From NCBI RefSeq assembly GCF_000252445.1, contig NC_017791.1, positions 62,001 to 126,000 on the forward strand: DNA of 64,000 bases, read 5' to 3'. The notes below the pieces were generated by a model. It was not told where the DNA came from, searched no databases, and saw only the letters and a list, made by a program, of their open reading frames with translations. The stretch comes from Deinococcus gobiensis I-0 (lineage in GTDB: Bacteria; Deinococcota; Deinococci; Deinococcales; Deinococcaceae). The translations under genes were made by a program, and so were the position numbers. Position 1 is the first letter of the stretch; each line of letters opens with the position of its first letter. This document shows, in pieces, positions 29,338-38,308 of the stretch.

Positions 29338-30519
29338 ATGGGTTTGCCATTACTGGCTATGGGGCGCCACCATGCCCGTCCGCTTTGGATCCTCCTGGGT
29401 TTGGGTTTGGTGGGGGGTGCGATTCTGAAGCTAGGATGGTATTTCGCCGACGCATTGGTTTGGGCACCTGTAGTTCGGCGACGCGTCCCTCGTACGCGTG
29501 TACTCAGTGTGATGGATCATGAACCACTTCCCCTCTTGCGGCTGACTCGGAACTCCGCCACCACCCGTCCTGGGGTGCTGGGATTGGAATGGGACGACCT
29601 GGAGGGCAAACGGCATTTTGCCCAACTCGGGCCCGTGGTCGAGCAGACCCGACATACACTCACCCGTACTGTGCAGTGGCAGGAGGCCACCCTACCTGTC
29701 GGCCAGTTGATCCGGCCCAGTACCGTCGGCCTTGGAACACCTGCGTCGCGCGGTCTGAAGTACGAGGATGTCTTGGTACCAGCCGAGCATGGCTTGATGC
29801 CGGCTTGGCTGGTTCCTGGCGGTCCAGACCATCAGGTGGCTGGCACTGACTGGGTCATTGTGACTCACGGATATAAGGGGCTCCGGCAAGATGCACTCCG
29901 CATCTTGCCTACCTTTACTGCACTGGGGCTCTCTAGCCTGACCATCACCTACCGTAATGCCCACGGCGCACCTCGCACTCGGCAGGGGGTCTATCGGCTT
30001 AGCGCAGAGGAGTGGCAGGACCTGGAGGCGGCCGTGCGGTATGCCCAGGAGCAGGGGGCACGCCGCCTGCTCCTGATGGGGTTCAGCATGGGGGGAGCGA
30101 TCACGTTGGCCTTCTTGCGATACAGCCCTATGGCTCCGCATGTCCACGGTGTGATTCTGGATTCTCCACCACTAGAATGGCGGTCGCTCATCCGACATTA
30201 CGCCCGCCGTTATCACCTGCTGCCTCTGGCAGGACTAGTGGAATGGCTAACCGTCATAAAGAGTGGGCAGGACTTCGATGCGGCTGACCATCACAGCGTA
30301 ATGACGCAGTTTGAAACCCCAATGCTTCTCTTTCATGGAAGTGACGACCGGACCGTGCCGGTGGCACACGTGGAGCGTCTGGCACATGCCCGTCCCGATA
30401 TCGTGGAGTACCACCGCATTGAGGGAGCAGAACATGTGCGGACCTGGAATATCGACCCCGCGGCGTACGAAGCGGTCCTCACTCTTTTCGTACGCCGCGT
30501 CTTACCCAATCAGGAGTAG
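29338..30519 (+). CDS. Alpha/beta hydrolase with N-terminal membrane anchor
   Basis: A 393-residue protein. One hydrophobic segment near the start (LWILLGLGLVGGAILKLGWYF) anchors it. The hydrolase fold then shows WVIVTHGYKG (oxyanion), nucleophile elbow LMGFSMGGAI (Ser), LLFHGSDDRTVPVAH (Asp) and IEGAEHVRTW (His). The catalytic triad is complete, so an esterase or peptidase-like activity is likely, substrate unknown. A second ATG at 29359 would still keep the anchor. It sits alone between IS elements. Confidence 0.87.
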   Translation: MGLPLLAMGRHHARPLWILLGLGLVGGAILKLGWYFADALVWAPVVRRRVPRTRVLSVMDHEPLPLLRLTRNSATTRPGVLGLEWDDLEGKRHFAQLGPVVEQTRHTLTRTVQWQEATLPVGQLIRPSTVGLGTPASRGLKYEDVLVPAEHGLMPAWLVPGGPDHQVAGTDWVIVTHGYKGLRQDALRILPTFTALGLSSLTITYRNAHGAPRTRQGVYRLSAEEWQDLEAAVRYAQEQGARRLLLMGFSMGGAITLAFLRYSPMAPHVHGVILDSPPLEWRSLIRHYARRYHLLPLAGLVEWLTVIKSGQDFDAADHHSVMTQFETPMLLFHGSDDRTVPVAHVERLAHARPDIVEYHRIEGAEHVRTWNIDPAAYEAVLTLFVRRVLPNQE

Positions 30520-30646
30520 ACCTCAACATAGCATTAAAATAAGAATCCTTAAATGCCTGTATCTTGAAGGCTTAACCAAGGAGGAGTATCGGTAGAGCCA
30601 AGGTGAACGTTCCAAAGACAGTCTGATTTTCTTCACACTGATTTAG

Positions 30647-32032
30647 CAGGACTTTGTCACTTCTCTGCCGGCTTAGGGTGACGCTCCATGGACCCGTTCC
30701 CCACAATGTGGACACCGACCGAGCCGAACGTTTTCCAGCGTTCGGCTCGCTTCTCTCCGCGCTTTCGGCAACGTCAGGACCAGCGCCATAGCGCTGGTCG
30801 CCGCTCGAACGGTTTGCAAAAACAGCATGGCCAACATCACCAGCGTCACGTGATGCGTCAGACCCCGCCAGGACCGTCCTTCGAAGTGATCCAGTCCCAG
30901 CTCTTCCTTCGCTTGCGCGTGCAACGTCTCGCACGCCCAACGCGACTTGATATCCCGAACAATCTGCGCCTTGGACGTCCCGGCGGCATGGTTGGTCACG
31001 TGATACTTGAGCTCTCCACCGCGCCGTTTCTCCCCGACGATCCACACGATCTCGCCAGGAAAGTGACGCCCCCGTCCATCTTCGACCCCATCCGCAATCC
31101 GGGCGCGCACCACGAGCCAGCGGGCCTTCCTGCCGCCCCTCACCGTGTGCCAGCGATGTGGTGGGAAGGCGTGCAGCACGTCCCGGATGGGACGTGCCGG
31201 TTCGCTGGGAACGCCATGCTTCCGTGGACGTCCCGCGTTCTTGGTCTGGAGTGGTGCGGCAGCGACCGTGACGTGCTCACCGAAGACTTTCTGGTGGCCC
31301 ACGACGCCGACCGCCTAGGTGAGGCCCCGTGCGGTCAGGGCCTGGCGGAACGTTTTGCTGATGCCGTACCCCGCATCAGCCAGCACGACCCGGAAGGTCG
31401 TGCCTTGCGCCAGCACACGGTCGAGTTCTTCCAGTGCCAGGTCGCTCTTGGAACGGTAGGTATGCAGGTGTTCAGGAACGCCGGCTTCGAAGCAGCGTTC
31501 TGGATCCGCTGTCCAGCTCTTGGGCAGAAACAATCGCATGCTCAGTGGCGCAAAGATGCGCCCGTCGGCCAATGTGAGCGTCACGAGCGACTGACAGTTG
31601 GAGAGCTTCCCGAGCGCACCGCAGTATTGGTGGGCGACGCCAACACTATGATCCCCACTCTTGGGGAGCGCGGTGTCATCGATGATGAGCACGCCCTTCT
31701 TCCCCCCACAGAGGGACTGGGCACGCGTGGCCAGGAGGTGGTCCAGGGCATCCGTAGTCCAGGGGCTAACGTTCAGAAAATGGTGGAGACGTTGATAGGG
31801 CAATCCGACATGTTCAGCGATGGGTTCGGTGCTTTTGCGTTCCAGCGGGGCCAAGAGACCTCGGATGTACCTGGGCAGGCAGGTCCGTTGTTTGGGATGG
31901 TTGAGGGTTTTCAGACAGGGAGACAGAAAGTCGGAAAAAGACCGCTGCCAGTTGCGGGGCACAGGCATGTCCAGAGCATTGACCATGACGACAAGGGGCG
32001 GCTCTCAGCCGCCCCAGAGTGACAAAGTCCTG
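30647..32032 (-). mobile_element. IS701-type element, copy 2
   Basis: A 1386-bp element with inverted repeats CAGGACTTTGTCAC / GTGACAAAGTCCTG and an exact TTAG duplication (30643-30646 and 32033-32036), fitting the YTAR target of this family. It is nearly identical to copy 1 (5812-7196), one base longer because copy 1 has a 1-nt deletion. Confidence 0.9.
30673..31986 (-). pseudogene. IS701-family transposase with in-frame TAG
   Basis: The N-terminal part runs 31986-31315 ([20 protein letters not shown] to [10 protein letters not shown]). There TGG in copy 1 is TAG here, and the frame continues as [19 protein letters not shown] to 30673. Without the nonsense codon the protein would be about 437 residues with all DDE motifs. 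Copy 1 has the Trp but a frameshift elsewhere, so each copy is broken differently. Confidence 0.85.
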
Positions 32033-32058
32033 TTAGGGCGTGTTCTCATGGGCCAGGG

Positions 32059-32397
32059 TCAAGTCTGGTCCTCGCCTGTGAGTACCTGACTCACGAACGC
32101 ACGCGTCGACATTCCTTCCGGAAGGCCCGGAACAGGTAGAGCCAGCTCAAGCACCTGTACCCCTTGCTCGTCCGCTACCTCAACCGTGCTGCCTGGCGCC
32201 ACGAAGAGCGTCACGTCCTGCTCGCCCCAAACGAATTCAACCTCTTGTGCACGCACACCGTGAACCGTCACGGTGACTGTCACACCGCTCAGGAGCACGA
32301 CCTCTTCCCCCCAAGGCTCCAGCACCAACGTCACGTCGTGCGGCTTGTCATTGCGAGCTTGTAAAACAATGGGAAGGGAATCAGGAGAAGGCTTCAT
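32059..32397 (-). CDS. Hypothetical protein, 112 residues
   Basis: Not recognised. Beta-rich, without signal peptide: DVTLVLEPWGEEVVLLSGVTV, QEVEFVWGEQDVTLFVAPGS and VQVLELALPVPGLPEG suggest a small beta-sandwich. The ATG at 32397 follows GGAG (AAGCCTTC-like spacing on the minus strand). It lies between IS701 copy 2 and an IS5 remnant. Confidence 0.6.
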   Translation of the reverse strand: MKPSPDSLPIVLQARNDKPHDVTLVLEPWGEEVVLLSGVTVTVTVHGVRAQEVEFVWGEQDVTLFVAPGSTVEVADEQGVQVLELALPVPGLPEGMSTRAFVSQVLTGEDQT

Positions 32398-32413
32398 GCC
32401 CGTATTGTGCCTG

Positions 32414-33112
32414 TCAGTGCGTGATTCCTGATTCGGCCGCTTCAGTTGGCAACCACGCCAATACCACCGCAATGGTCAGCCGAGTCAAATCATGGAGCTG
32501 CCGTTTGTCATATCGCGTCGCTCCTCGGCGGTAGCGCTTGAGCCGAGCGATCGCCCGCTCAAGTTGATTCCGCTCACGGTACATCCGATGGTCGTACGCC
32601 TGGGAACGGCGATGATTCCGCTTGGGTGGGATCACAGCGCGAATGCCTCGACGAGTCAGCTCCATACGAGCGACACCATTGCTGTACCCGCGGTCGCCCA
32701 CCAATTGCTTCGGGCGTTGCTTGGGTCGCCCAGGACCGTAACGTTTCACCTTCCCCCCGTTGAGCAGTGGGCGAAAGCCGACTATGTCGTGGCGCTCACC
32801 ACCAGTGAGGTGAAGAGCGAGCGGTTTTCCCTACCCCCCGCACTTGAGGTGTAGTTTGGTGCTGAATCCACCTCGGGAGCGGCCGAGCGCTTCATGCTGT
32901 TGACCTCCTTGTGCCCCTGCGGCATGTTGATGGGCTCGGACGACGGTGGAGTCGATGGACGGCTTGTGCCAGTCAATGTCACCTTGCCCTTCAGCAAGTT
33001 GTTGAAGTTGTGCGAGGACGCGCGTCCACACGGCTTGCTGGCCCCAGCGGGAGAAGCGCGTGGCGACGGAGCTCCAGTTGCCGAAGCAAGGCGGGAGAAC
33101 GCCGGTGCGTAA
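32414..33112 (-). pseudogene. IS5-family (IS427-like) transposase remnant
   Basis: Minus-strand fragments in one frame: WSSVATRFSRWGQQ, WHKPSIDSTVVRAHQHAAGA, then KLHLKCGG followed by a TAG (32831-32833), then GKPLALHLTGGERHDIVGF and VGDRGYSNGVARMELTRRGI to the end. The stop probably replaces a Gln codon. The N-terminus is missing beyond 33112, where another IS5 element begins 29 nt away. Confidence 0.75.
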
Positions 33113-33140
33113 CGCTATGAATCAACGCATGAATCAGTAA

Positions 33141-34074
33141 AGAGCGTTTTGAAAGGGTAGGGCTGAGCCATCAGGCGGCAGCCAGCCGACGGACCATCAA
33201 GCGGATCATGACTTCGTAGACGAGGTTCTCGGAGGTTTCTGGCAAGGCTTCGAAATCCCGGCTCATCCGCCTTGACTTGCCCAGCCAAGCGAAGGTCCGC
33301 TCCACCACCCAACGTCGCTTCAGGACCACAAAGCCCTCCGGGATCTCACTGGGCGGGAGGGGGCGATCCTTCCGCGCCCAGGTCCAGCCGTTGCCTGCCC
33401 AGGGATGCTTGACGACCTCCAGCGTCCAGCCCACTACCTGCTTGACTGCTGGAATCAGTTTTCCAGAATACCCGGCGTCGGCCCAGACGTGCTGCATGCG
33501 AGGAAACACGTTGCGCACCTTCTCAAACAGGTGGACCGCGCCCGCGCGGTCCTGGATATCCGCTTCGTGTACCACCACTCCCATCACCAAACCAAGCGTG
33601 TCGACCAACAGATGCCGCTTACGCCCGCTAATTTTCTTCCCTCCGTCGTAGCCGCGTGGACCACCGGCCTCGGTGGTCCGTACCGATTGACTGTCAATAA
33701 TCGCGGCACTAGGCGTCGGATCGCGGCCCGCTTGGGTCCGAACCTGCTCGCGCAGGAGGGTATGCAACCGCTCCCAGAAGCCGCTGATGCGCCAGTTACG
33801 GTGATACCCGTATACGGTCTGCCAAGGTGGGAGGTCGTGCGGCATCAACCGCCAGGCGTTGCCGCCACGCAGGATGTAGAAAATACCGTCAAGGATGTCT
33901 CGTAAGGACCAGATGCGAGGTCGTCCCGGGTGCTCCGGACGTGGGAGAAAAGGCTCCAGGACAGTCCATTCCTCATCGGTCAGGTCGCTGCTATAGGCTC
34001 GGCGCGTCATTCATCAGCCTACGTCTGTACCAGGGCGTGCAAAATCATCTTCATGACCTTTCGAAACGCACTCT
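33141..34074 (-). mobile_element. IS5-family element
   Basis: About 934 bp, with related ends AGAGCGTTTTGAAAGG (left) and, read inward from the right, AGAGTGCGTTTCGAAAGG. It holds one intact transposase gene. Target duplication is unclear because the left neighbour is an IS remnant. Confidence 0.7.
33171..34010 (-). CDS. IS5-family transposase
   Basis: A 279-residue single-frame transposase: N-terminal DUF4096-like part (SSDLTDEEWTVLEPFLP, GGNAWRLMPHDLPPWQTVYG), then AAIIDSQSVRTTEAGG (Asp), GRKRHLLVDTLGLVMGV, VWADAGYSGKLI (Asp) and RRWVVERTFAWLGKSRRM (Glu). Complete and probably active. Confidence 0.92.
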   Translation of the reverse strand: MTRRAYSSDLTDEEWTVLEPFLPRPEHPGRPRIWSLRDILDGIFYILRGGNAWRLMPHDLPPWQTVYGYHRNWRISGFWERLHTLLREQVRTQAGRDPTPSAAIIDSQSVRTTEAGGPRGYDGGKKISGRKRHLLVDTLGLVMGVVVHEADIQDRAGAVHLFEKVRNVFPRMQHVWADAGYSGKLIPAVKQVVGWTLEVVKHPWAGNGWTWARKDRPLPPSEIPEGFVVLKRRWVVERTFAWLGKSRRMSRDFEALPETSENLVYEVMIRLMVRRLAAA

Positions 34075-34080
34075 AGTTGA

Positions 34081-34449
34081 TCACGCGCGGTCGTGGAGCG
34101 TGATGTGGTAACCGTCAGGGTCGGCAAACGTGAATGTCCGGCCGAAGGGACCATCGATGGGTGCGGAGACGATGGCATGGCCGTCGGTGACCAGCGCGTC
34201 GTGAATGGCCTGGACGTCCGTCGCATGCAGCCAGATCGCGGCACCGATGCCAGGCTGAGGGGTGCCGGAGAGAGGGGTGCCGGGCACTACGTCCCGTAAG
34301 GCGAAAGCAATCGGCGTCGTCTGGAAGACAACGGCATGTGGAGGGCCAGCTGGAGAGCGGACCAGGCCGAGATATCGCTCATAAAACGCCTGGGAGATGG
34401 CGAGGTCGCTCGCTTGGAGTGAGATGAAGTCGGGTCCAGTGACGGGCAT
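34081..34449 (-). CDS. VOC-family (glyoxalase/dioxygenase fold) protein
   Basis: A 122-residue protein of the vicinal-oxygen-chelate fold: FISLQASDLAISQAFYERYLG at the start, WLHATDVQAIHDALV in the middle and FTFADPDGYHITLHD at the end, with the usual terminal metal or substrate positions. It could be a resistance or detoxification protein. GGAGG lies 5-9 nt before the ATG. It is divergent from the MarR gene, and the shared upstream region has two matching palindromes, so that regulator probably controls it. Confidence 0.85.
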   Translation of the reverse strand: MPVTGPDFISLQASDLAISQAFYERYLGLVRSPAGPPHAVVFQTTPIAFALRDVVPGTPLSGTPQPGIGAAIWLHATDVQAIHDALVTDGHAIVSAPIDGPFGRTFTFADPDGYHITLHDRA

Positions 34450-34465
34450 GGTGATCCTCCTCTGT

Positions 34466-34510
34466 GTGTCAGTTTCCTGACACGCCCATACTATGTCAGA
34501 ATACTGACAT
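34466..34510. promoter_or_regulatory. Twin MarR-type operators
   Basis: Two palindromes of the same design lie 27 bp apart: GTGTCAG-TTTC-CTGACAC (34466-34483) and ATGTCAG-AATA-CTGACAT (34493-34510). Shared half-site TGTCAG, 4-bp spacer. The second overlaps the MarR start codon and the first faces the VOC gene. The size and spacing suit a dimeric winged-helix repressor acting on both genes. Confidence 0.75.
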
Positions 34511-34976
34511 GCGTCAAGACACCACTGGGATCGACCTGGAGACCTCCCTGGGCTACCTCCTGAAAGAAGCATCGAGCGTTCTACGCGCTGCGATGGAGGA
34601 GGTGCTGCGGCCACTCGGGATGAGCGTGACCCGCTATTCCTGCCTTGAGCTGCTGGCACAACGGCCGGGGCTCTCGAACTCTGAACTCGCGCGGGGAACC
34701 TTCGTGACCCGTCAGTCGATGAATGTCCTGCTGCAGACCCTGGAACACGAGGGCTACGTTACCAGGGCAACGGAAGCCGCCGTTGGGAAGGTGCTGCCGA
34801 CAGAACTCACCCCCCTGGGCCGACACCAGTTGGAGCAGGCGAGCAGCGCTGTTCGAGCTGTCGAGGTCAGAATGCTGGCCGGGATGACCGAGACCGAGCA
34901 GGCAGGCGCATTGAGGAGCCTACGGAGCATGATCCAGTCCTTACGTGGAGGCGACAACAGCGCATCTGCACTGTAA
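34509..34976 (+). CDS. MarR-family transcriptional regulator
   Basis: A 155-residue winged-helix regulator: LGYLLKEASSVLRAAMEEV (dimer helix), MSVTRYSCLELLAQRPGLSN, recognition region TFVTRQSMNVLLQTLEHEGY, wing EAAVGKVLPTELTPLGRHQL. The ATG at 34509 lies inside the second palindrome, so binding would block its own expression. It is divergently paired with the VOC gene. Confidence 0.88.
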   Translation: MRQDTTGIDLETSLGYLLKEASSVLRAAMEEVLRPLGMSVTRYSCLELLAQRPGLSNSELARGTFVTRQSMNVLLQTLEHEGYVTRATEAAVGKVLPTELTPLGRHQLEQASSAVRAVEVRMLAGMTETEQAGALRSLRSMIQSLRGGDNSASAL

Positions 34977-35120
34977 GGCAGGGAAGACGCATCGGCTGTA
35001 TTGCCTCAACCCCCTTGAGGCAGACTGATTGGCTGAGATTACTGATCCATGCGCATTTAGCGTGAAACCAGAAACGGTCAGGGGAGCGCCCTACACCCTC
35101 ACGCATCCCACCCTGAACCC

Positions 35121-35483
35121 ATGCCCGACATCCATCTCCTCGAGCCTCACCTCCTCCGCCTGCTCCCCCCAGGCTGGCCCATCCCCCGAGGCCATCGCCA
35201 CAGCCCCGCCCGCATGTTCGGTGACGAAGCCGGATACCGCGCCTGGCTCACCCCCCTGGCCGAGCGTGGACACCCCGAGACCCGAATGCGCTCCACCGTC
35301 CCCGCGCCCAGGCGGGGCCTGCGCTGGTTCGCCCCCGGTATCCCGTACATCCACTGCGGCGAGGAAGCCGACGCTGGACAGCTCTGGCAGGTCTACCGTC
35401 TGCCCGTGATCGCCGCGCTCGACGCCGCAGACTTCGGCCTGATCAAGTACGTTACCCAGCGTTCTTGCAAGTCATACGTTTGA
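35121..35483 (+). CDS. Hypothetical protein, possibly truncated
   Basis: 120 residues, not recognised: MPDIHLLEPHLLRLLPPGWP, then GDEAGYRAWLTPLAE and FGLIKYVTQRSCKSYV. High GC until about 35460, then the composition turns AT-rich within the last codons. That suggests the native 3' end was replaced when the AT-rich island was inserted. Confidence 0.5.
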   Translation: MPDIHLLEPHLLRLLPPGWPIPRGHRHSPARMFGDEAGYRAWLTPLAERGHPETRMRSTVPAPRRGLRWFAPGIPYIHCGEEADAGQLWQVYRLPVIAALDAADFGLIKYVTQRSCKSYV

Positions 35484-35537
35484 ATTGTTGTGGATTATGC
35501 AAAACCCAAAATTTTCCCAGGATAATTTTTTGTCCGA

Positions 35538-35549
35538 TATACTCCTCTT
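35538..35549 (+). promoter_or_regulatory. Leaderless-type promoter of the CHAT gene
   Basis: TATACT at 35538-35543 followed by 6 nt and then the GTG at 35550, the spacing that puts transcription start at the first base of the start codon. No ribosome site is present. Confidence 0.5.
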
Positions 35550-37001
35550 GTGACGAGCATGTTACCGCCCATTCTCCAAAGAAGATTAGACGAGCTGACC
35601 TCTAGGGTTGGCAATGGGAACTTTTTGGCATACTCTCTTCAGTCGTTTTACTGGCTTCTGGATGATCCCGAACTGTCTCCTTTGGTTAAGTTAGCCCTAG
35701 AAGACCATAAAAAGTTAAACCAAAACTTTACCCGAAGTCTTGAATCTCATTATCAAGAAGCAGTCTGGTTATTTAACAGATTGGATGCTAGTATTGAATT
35801 TAAAGATATAGATCGAAACAACTGTATGATACAGCCTAATGTGCCTTCTCCTACATATCAAACCAGTCGTCAGCGGGGTTTGGACATCATAGCGGGTCAA
35901 GACCTCATGTCCGGTGCAATGCCTCTTACGGCACCGAAGATTGGCGAAGACCGTACTAAGGTCGGAAGTTTGCTTACAATTTTGGAAAAGGCAATCATAG
36001 ATCATATAAATGATAACCCAGAATCTATTGATGATCCAGATGTAGTAGATCTATTTCTAGACCTTGCCTATCTTACAGATAAACAAAATAGTTTAATCAC
36101 GCAAGCGCAGATTCGAATTTCAGGTCTAGCCGGTAATATTATTGAGACTTTGAGTCGTCAGCACGCTGCACTGGTGGGAAATCCCCAACGCCATGCTTCA
36201 TTGAATGAGAGAGCTCGAATCATGTTCCAGATACCTCCTCACCTGAATGCAGAAATGTCTCGTGTAAGAGATGAGGTTCTTAATGGGGAAGCCCCGGACG
36301 AAGATTTCCACCGAAAAGTTCTCTCGCTCTGGAGGACACTTTTTTATGACCTTGCAGATCGGTTGGAGCGGAAAACCACTTCCACTGCAACTACCCTGCT
36401 GGAGGTGCCACACTTGCTGCTATTGACAGCCAACACAGCTGAGGCACCTCTTTGGGTCGATCGAGAAGTCAAAGCCGTTCAGACCGCACTGTGGGGCTCT
36501 ACGGATAGAGAAGCACTTACACTTCAGGTACATCCGGCGGCTACGGGTCGAGATTTTATGCCGCAGTTGGAACGCTATAGGCCCCATCTGCTTCACTTCA
36601 GTGGTCATGGTGATAACGAATCCCTGTGCTTTATCAATGAGAGTGGAGATATAGATGCTCAAGATAACGCCCTGGTAGTCAAAGCACTCCGGCTGAGTCA
36701 GAATCTACGCGTGGCAGTATTCATGTCATGCCATTCCAGTGGACTTGCTCAGGCAGCCGTAGAGCATATTGATGCAGCAATCGGTATGAATGAAGAGGTT
36801 GATGACGCCGATGCGCCTATCTTTTCTGCGGCATTGTATCAGGCAATTTCTCAAGGGCGTCACCTTAAAGATGCTTTCGACTTAGCGTTACTTGCTCTTG
36901 AAGTAGAGGACGGAGATACGCATATACCAAATCTTTTTACTCGTGAAGGCATTGATCCGAAAGAAATATATTTTCAGCGTATCTCCTCTAAAATACTCTG
37001 A
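35550..37001 (+). CDS. CHAT-domain (caspase-like) protease
   Basis: 483 residues. The first 290 are helical without a recognised family (FLAYSLQSFYWLLDDPELSP, ARIMFQIPPHLNAEMSRVRD). The C-terminal CHAT domain has LLLLTANTAEAPLWVDREVK, the His motif LLHFSGHGDNESLCF and the Cys motif VAVFMSCHSSGLAQAAVEHI, ending FDLALLALEVED. The His/Cys dyad is intact. Base composition is distinctly AT-rich compared with every neighbour, so it was transferred recently. Stand-alone CHAT proteins often act in defence or programmed cell death; that role is inference. GTG 35550 is used because of the -10 box; ATG 35559 is possible. Confidence 0.85.
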   Translation: MTSMLPPILQRRLDELTSRVGNGNFLAYSLQSFYWLLDDPELSPLVKLALEDHKKLNQNFTRSLESHYQEAVWLFNRLDASIEFKDIDRNNCMIQPNVPSPTYQTSRQRGLDIIAGQDLMSGAMPLTAPKIGEDRTKVGSLLTILEKAIIDHINDNPESIDDPDVVDLFLDLAYLTDKQNSLITQAQIRISGLAGNIIETLSRQHAALVGNPQRHASLNERARIMFQIPPHLNAEMSRVRDEVLNGEAPDEDFHRKVLSLWRTLFYDLADRLERKTTSTATTLLEVPHLLLLTANTAEAPLWVDREVKAVQTALWGSTDREALTLQVHPAATGRDFMPQLERYRPHLLHFSGHGDNESLCFINESGDIDAQDNALVVKALRLSQNLRVAVFMSCHSSGLAQAAVEHIDAAIGMNEEVDDADAPIFSAALYQAISQGRHLKDAFDLALLALEVEDGDTHIPNLFTREGIDPKEIYFQRISSKIL

Positions 37002-37151
37002 ATCTTTTTAAACCAAACCCTATAATAAAATAATCTAGATCTTTATACCTACGGGAATATAAAACAATACCCCAAGTCCGTGCCTTCGCAGGCGCATTCA
37101 GCTGTTCACCTCCCATTGCCCCCTTGACCCTCCCGCCCCCACGCTGCCGCC

Positions 37152-37619
37152 ATGGACAACCCTCTCCAGGACCACCCCCTCCTCCGGGGCCACACCCCCG
37201 GCACCGTCCCCTACACCCAGGCCCTGCGCGACCTGCTCCCCGTCATCACCAGTGGCGAGCACCGTGACCCCCGCCACCTGGGCCACTGGCAGGCCCTGCG
37301 CGAGACCCACCTGAAACAGACCGAGCCTGCCCTCCACGCCGACCACGCCCTGGCCCTCACGCCCCGCGCCCTGGTCGGCGGCTTCGAACTCAGCGCCTAC
37401 GTCGCCGGGCTGGCCGTAATGATCGTCCTGGCGCTCATCCTGCTCGCCTTCCTCCCCGGCCTCCCGGAAACCCTGTCCACCCTGCTCAGTGTCGCGCTGG
37501 GCATGGGCACTGTCGTCCTGGTCCACACCCGCTCCGAAGCGCTGCGCCGCGCCGCACTCGACCGGCTGGGTCTGTCCGTCCCCACGGACGCCCCGAACCT
37601 GTCCGGCCCGCACCTCTAA
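37152..37619 (+). CDS. Small membrane protein, 155 residues
   Basis: Two adjacent hydrophobic stretches around residues 78-125 (LSAYVAGLAVMIVLALILLA, LSTLLSVALGMGTVVLVH) flanked by soluble, charged ends. No family recognised. A terminator follows within 20 nt. High GC, unlike the preceding CHAT gene. Confidence 0.65.
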   Translation: MDNPLQDHPLLRGHTPGTVPYTQALRDLLPVITSGEHRDPRHLGHWQALRETHLKQTEPALHADHALALTPRALVGGFELSAYVAGLAVMIVLALILLAFLPGLPETLSTLLSVALGMGTVVLVHTRSEALRRAALDRLGLSVPTDAPNLSGPHL

Positions 37620-37637
37620 TCCCACCGCACCACCCCG

Positions 37638-37665
37638 CGCCCTGGCCCCGAGCCAGGGCGTTTTT
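37638..37665 (+). terminator. Intrinsic terminator
   Basis: A 9-bp stem CGCCCTGGC / GCCAGGGCG with a 5-nt loop, followed directly by TTTTT. It ends the 37152-37619 transcript. Confidence 0.85.
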
Positions 37666-37793
37666 CACGTCCAGGTGCGCCTTTCTGCTGAACGCCCCCT
37701 GGTCCCGGGCAAGCAGCCGAAACCCTCGCGCCCCACACGCTGGGGGCAGTCAGACCGGGAGGCCCCCGGCCGATGTCACGCCAAGGAGACCAG

Positions 37794-38252
37794 ATGAAGC
37801 CACTGCGTACCGCCACCGCCCTCCTCGTCCTCGCCGGCTCCGCCGCACAGGCCGCCACCCTCGAACTCGGCCTCTACCAGACCGTCACCACCAACGGCAC
37901 CGTCACCCTCCGCAAGGTCGACACCACCCTCCCCGGCCAGACCCTGCGCCAGGTGGCCATCGCCAAGACCGACAAGACCCTCAAGAGCCCCCGCGCCACC
38001 ATCCCCGTCCCCGCCCACACCACCTACGCCGGCCAGCTCCACCTCCCCAAAGGCGCGACCGCCGCCTTCTCGCTCGACGGCAAGACCTTCGCCGCCACGC
38101 CCATGAAAACCGTGCAGGTCACCGAACACGGCCGCACGGTCACCCGGCAGGTCCCCGCACCCGAAAGCGAGTACCGCGCCGTGCAGGTCACCCTCCCCCA
38201 GATGCAGCTCAACACCCCCTACACCGTCGCCTACGACATCCAGGTCGATTGA
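37794..38252 (+). CDS. Secreted hypothetical protein, 152 residues
   Basis: Signal peptide MKPLRTATALLVLAGSAAQA with cleavage after AQA. The mature part is beta-rich and Thr-rich (LGLYQTVTTNGTVTLRKVD, RQVPAPESEYRAVQVTLPQM). AAGGAG lies 7-12 nt before the ATG. The gene is followed 56 nt later by a larger secreted protein, and both probably belong to the cell envelope. Confidence 0.7.
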   Translation: MKPLRTATALLVLAGSAAQAATLELGLYQTVTTNGTVTLRKVDTTLPGQTLRQVAIAKTDKTLKSPRATIPVPAHTTYAGQLHLPKGATAAFSLDGKTFAATPMKTVQVTEHGRTVTRQVPAPESEYRAVQVTLPQMQLNTPYTVAYDIQVD

Positions 38253-38308
38253 TCCGCCCCGCCCCGGCCGCCCCCCACGCCCGCCTTCACTCGCCCCAAG
38301 GACACCCC

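Noticed and set aside
30673..31986. Programmed readthrough or frameshift in IS701
   Set aside because: The two copies are interrupted at different sites by different changes; simple mutation is enough.
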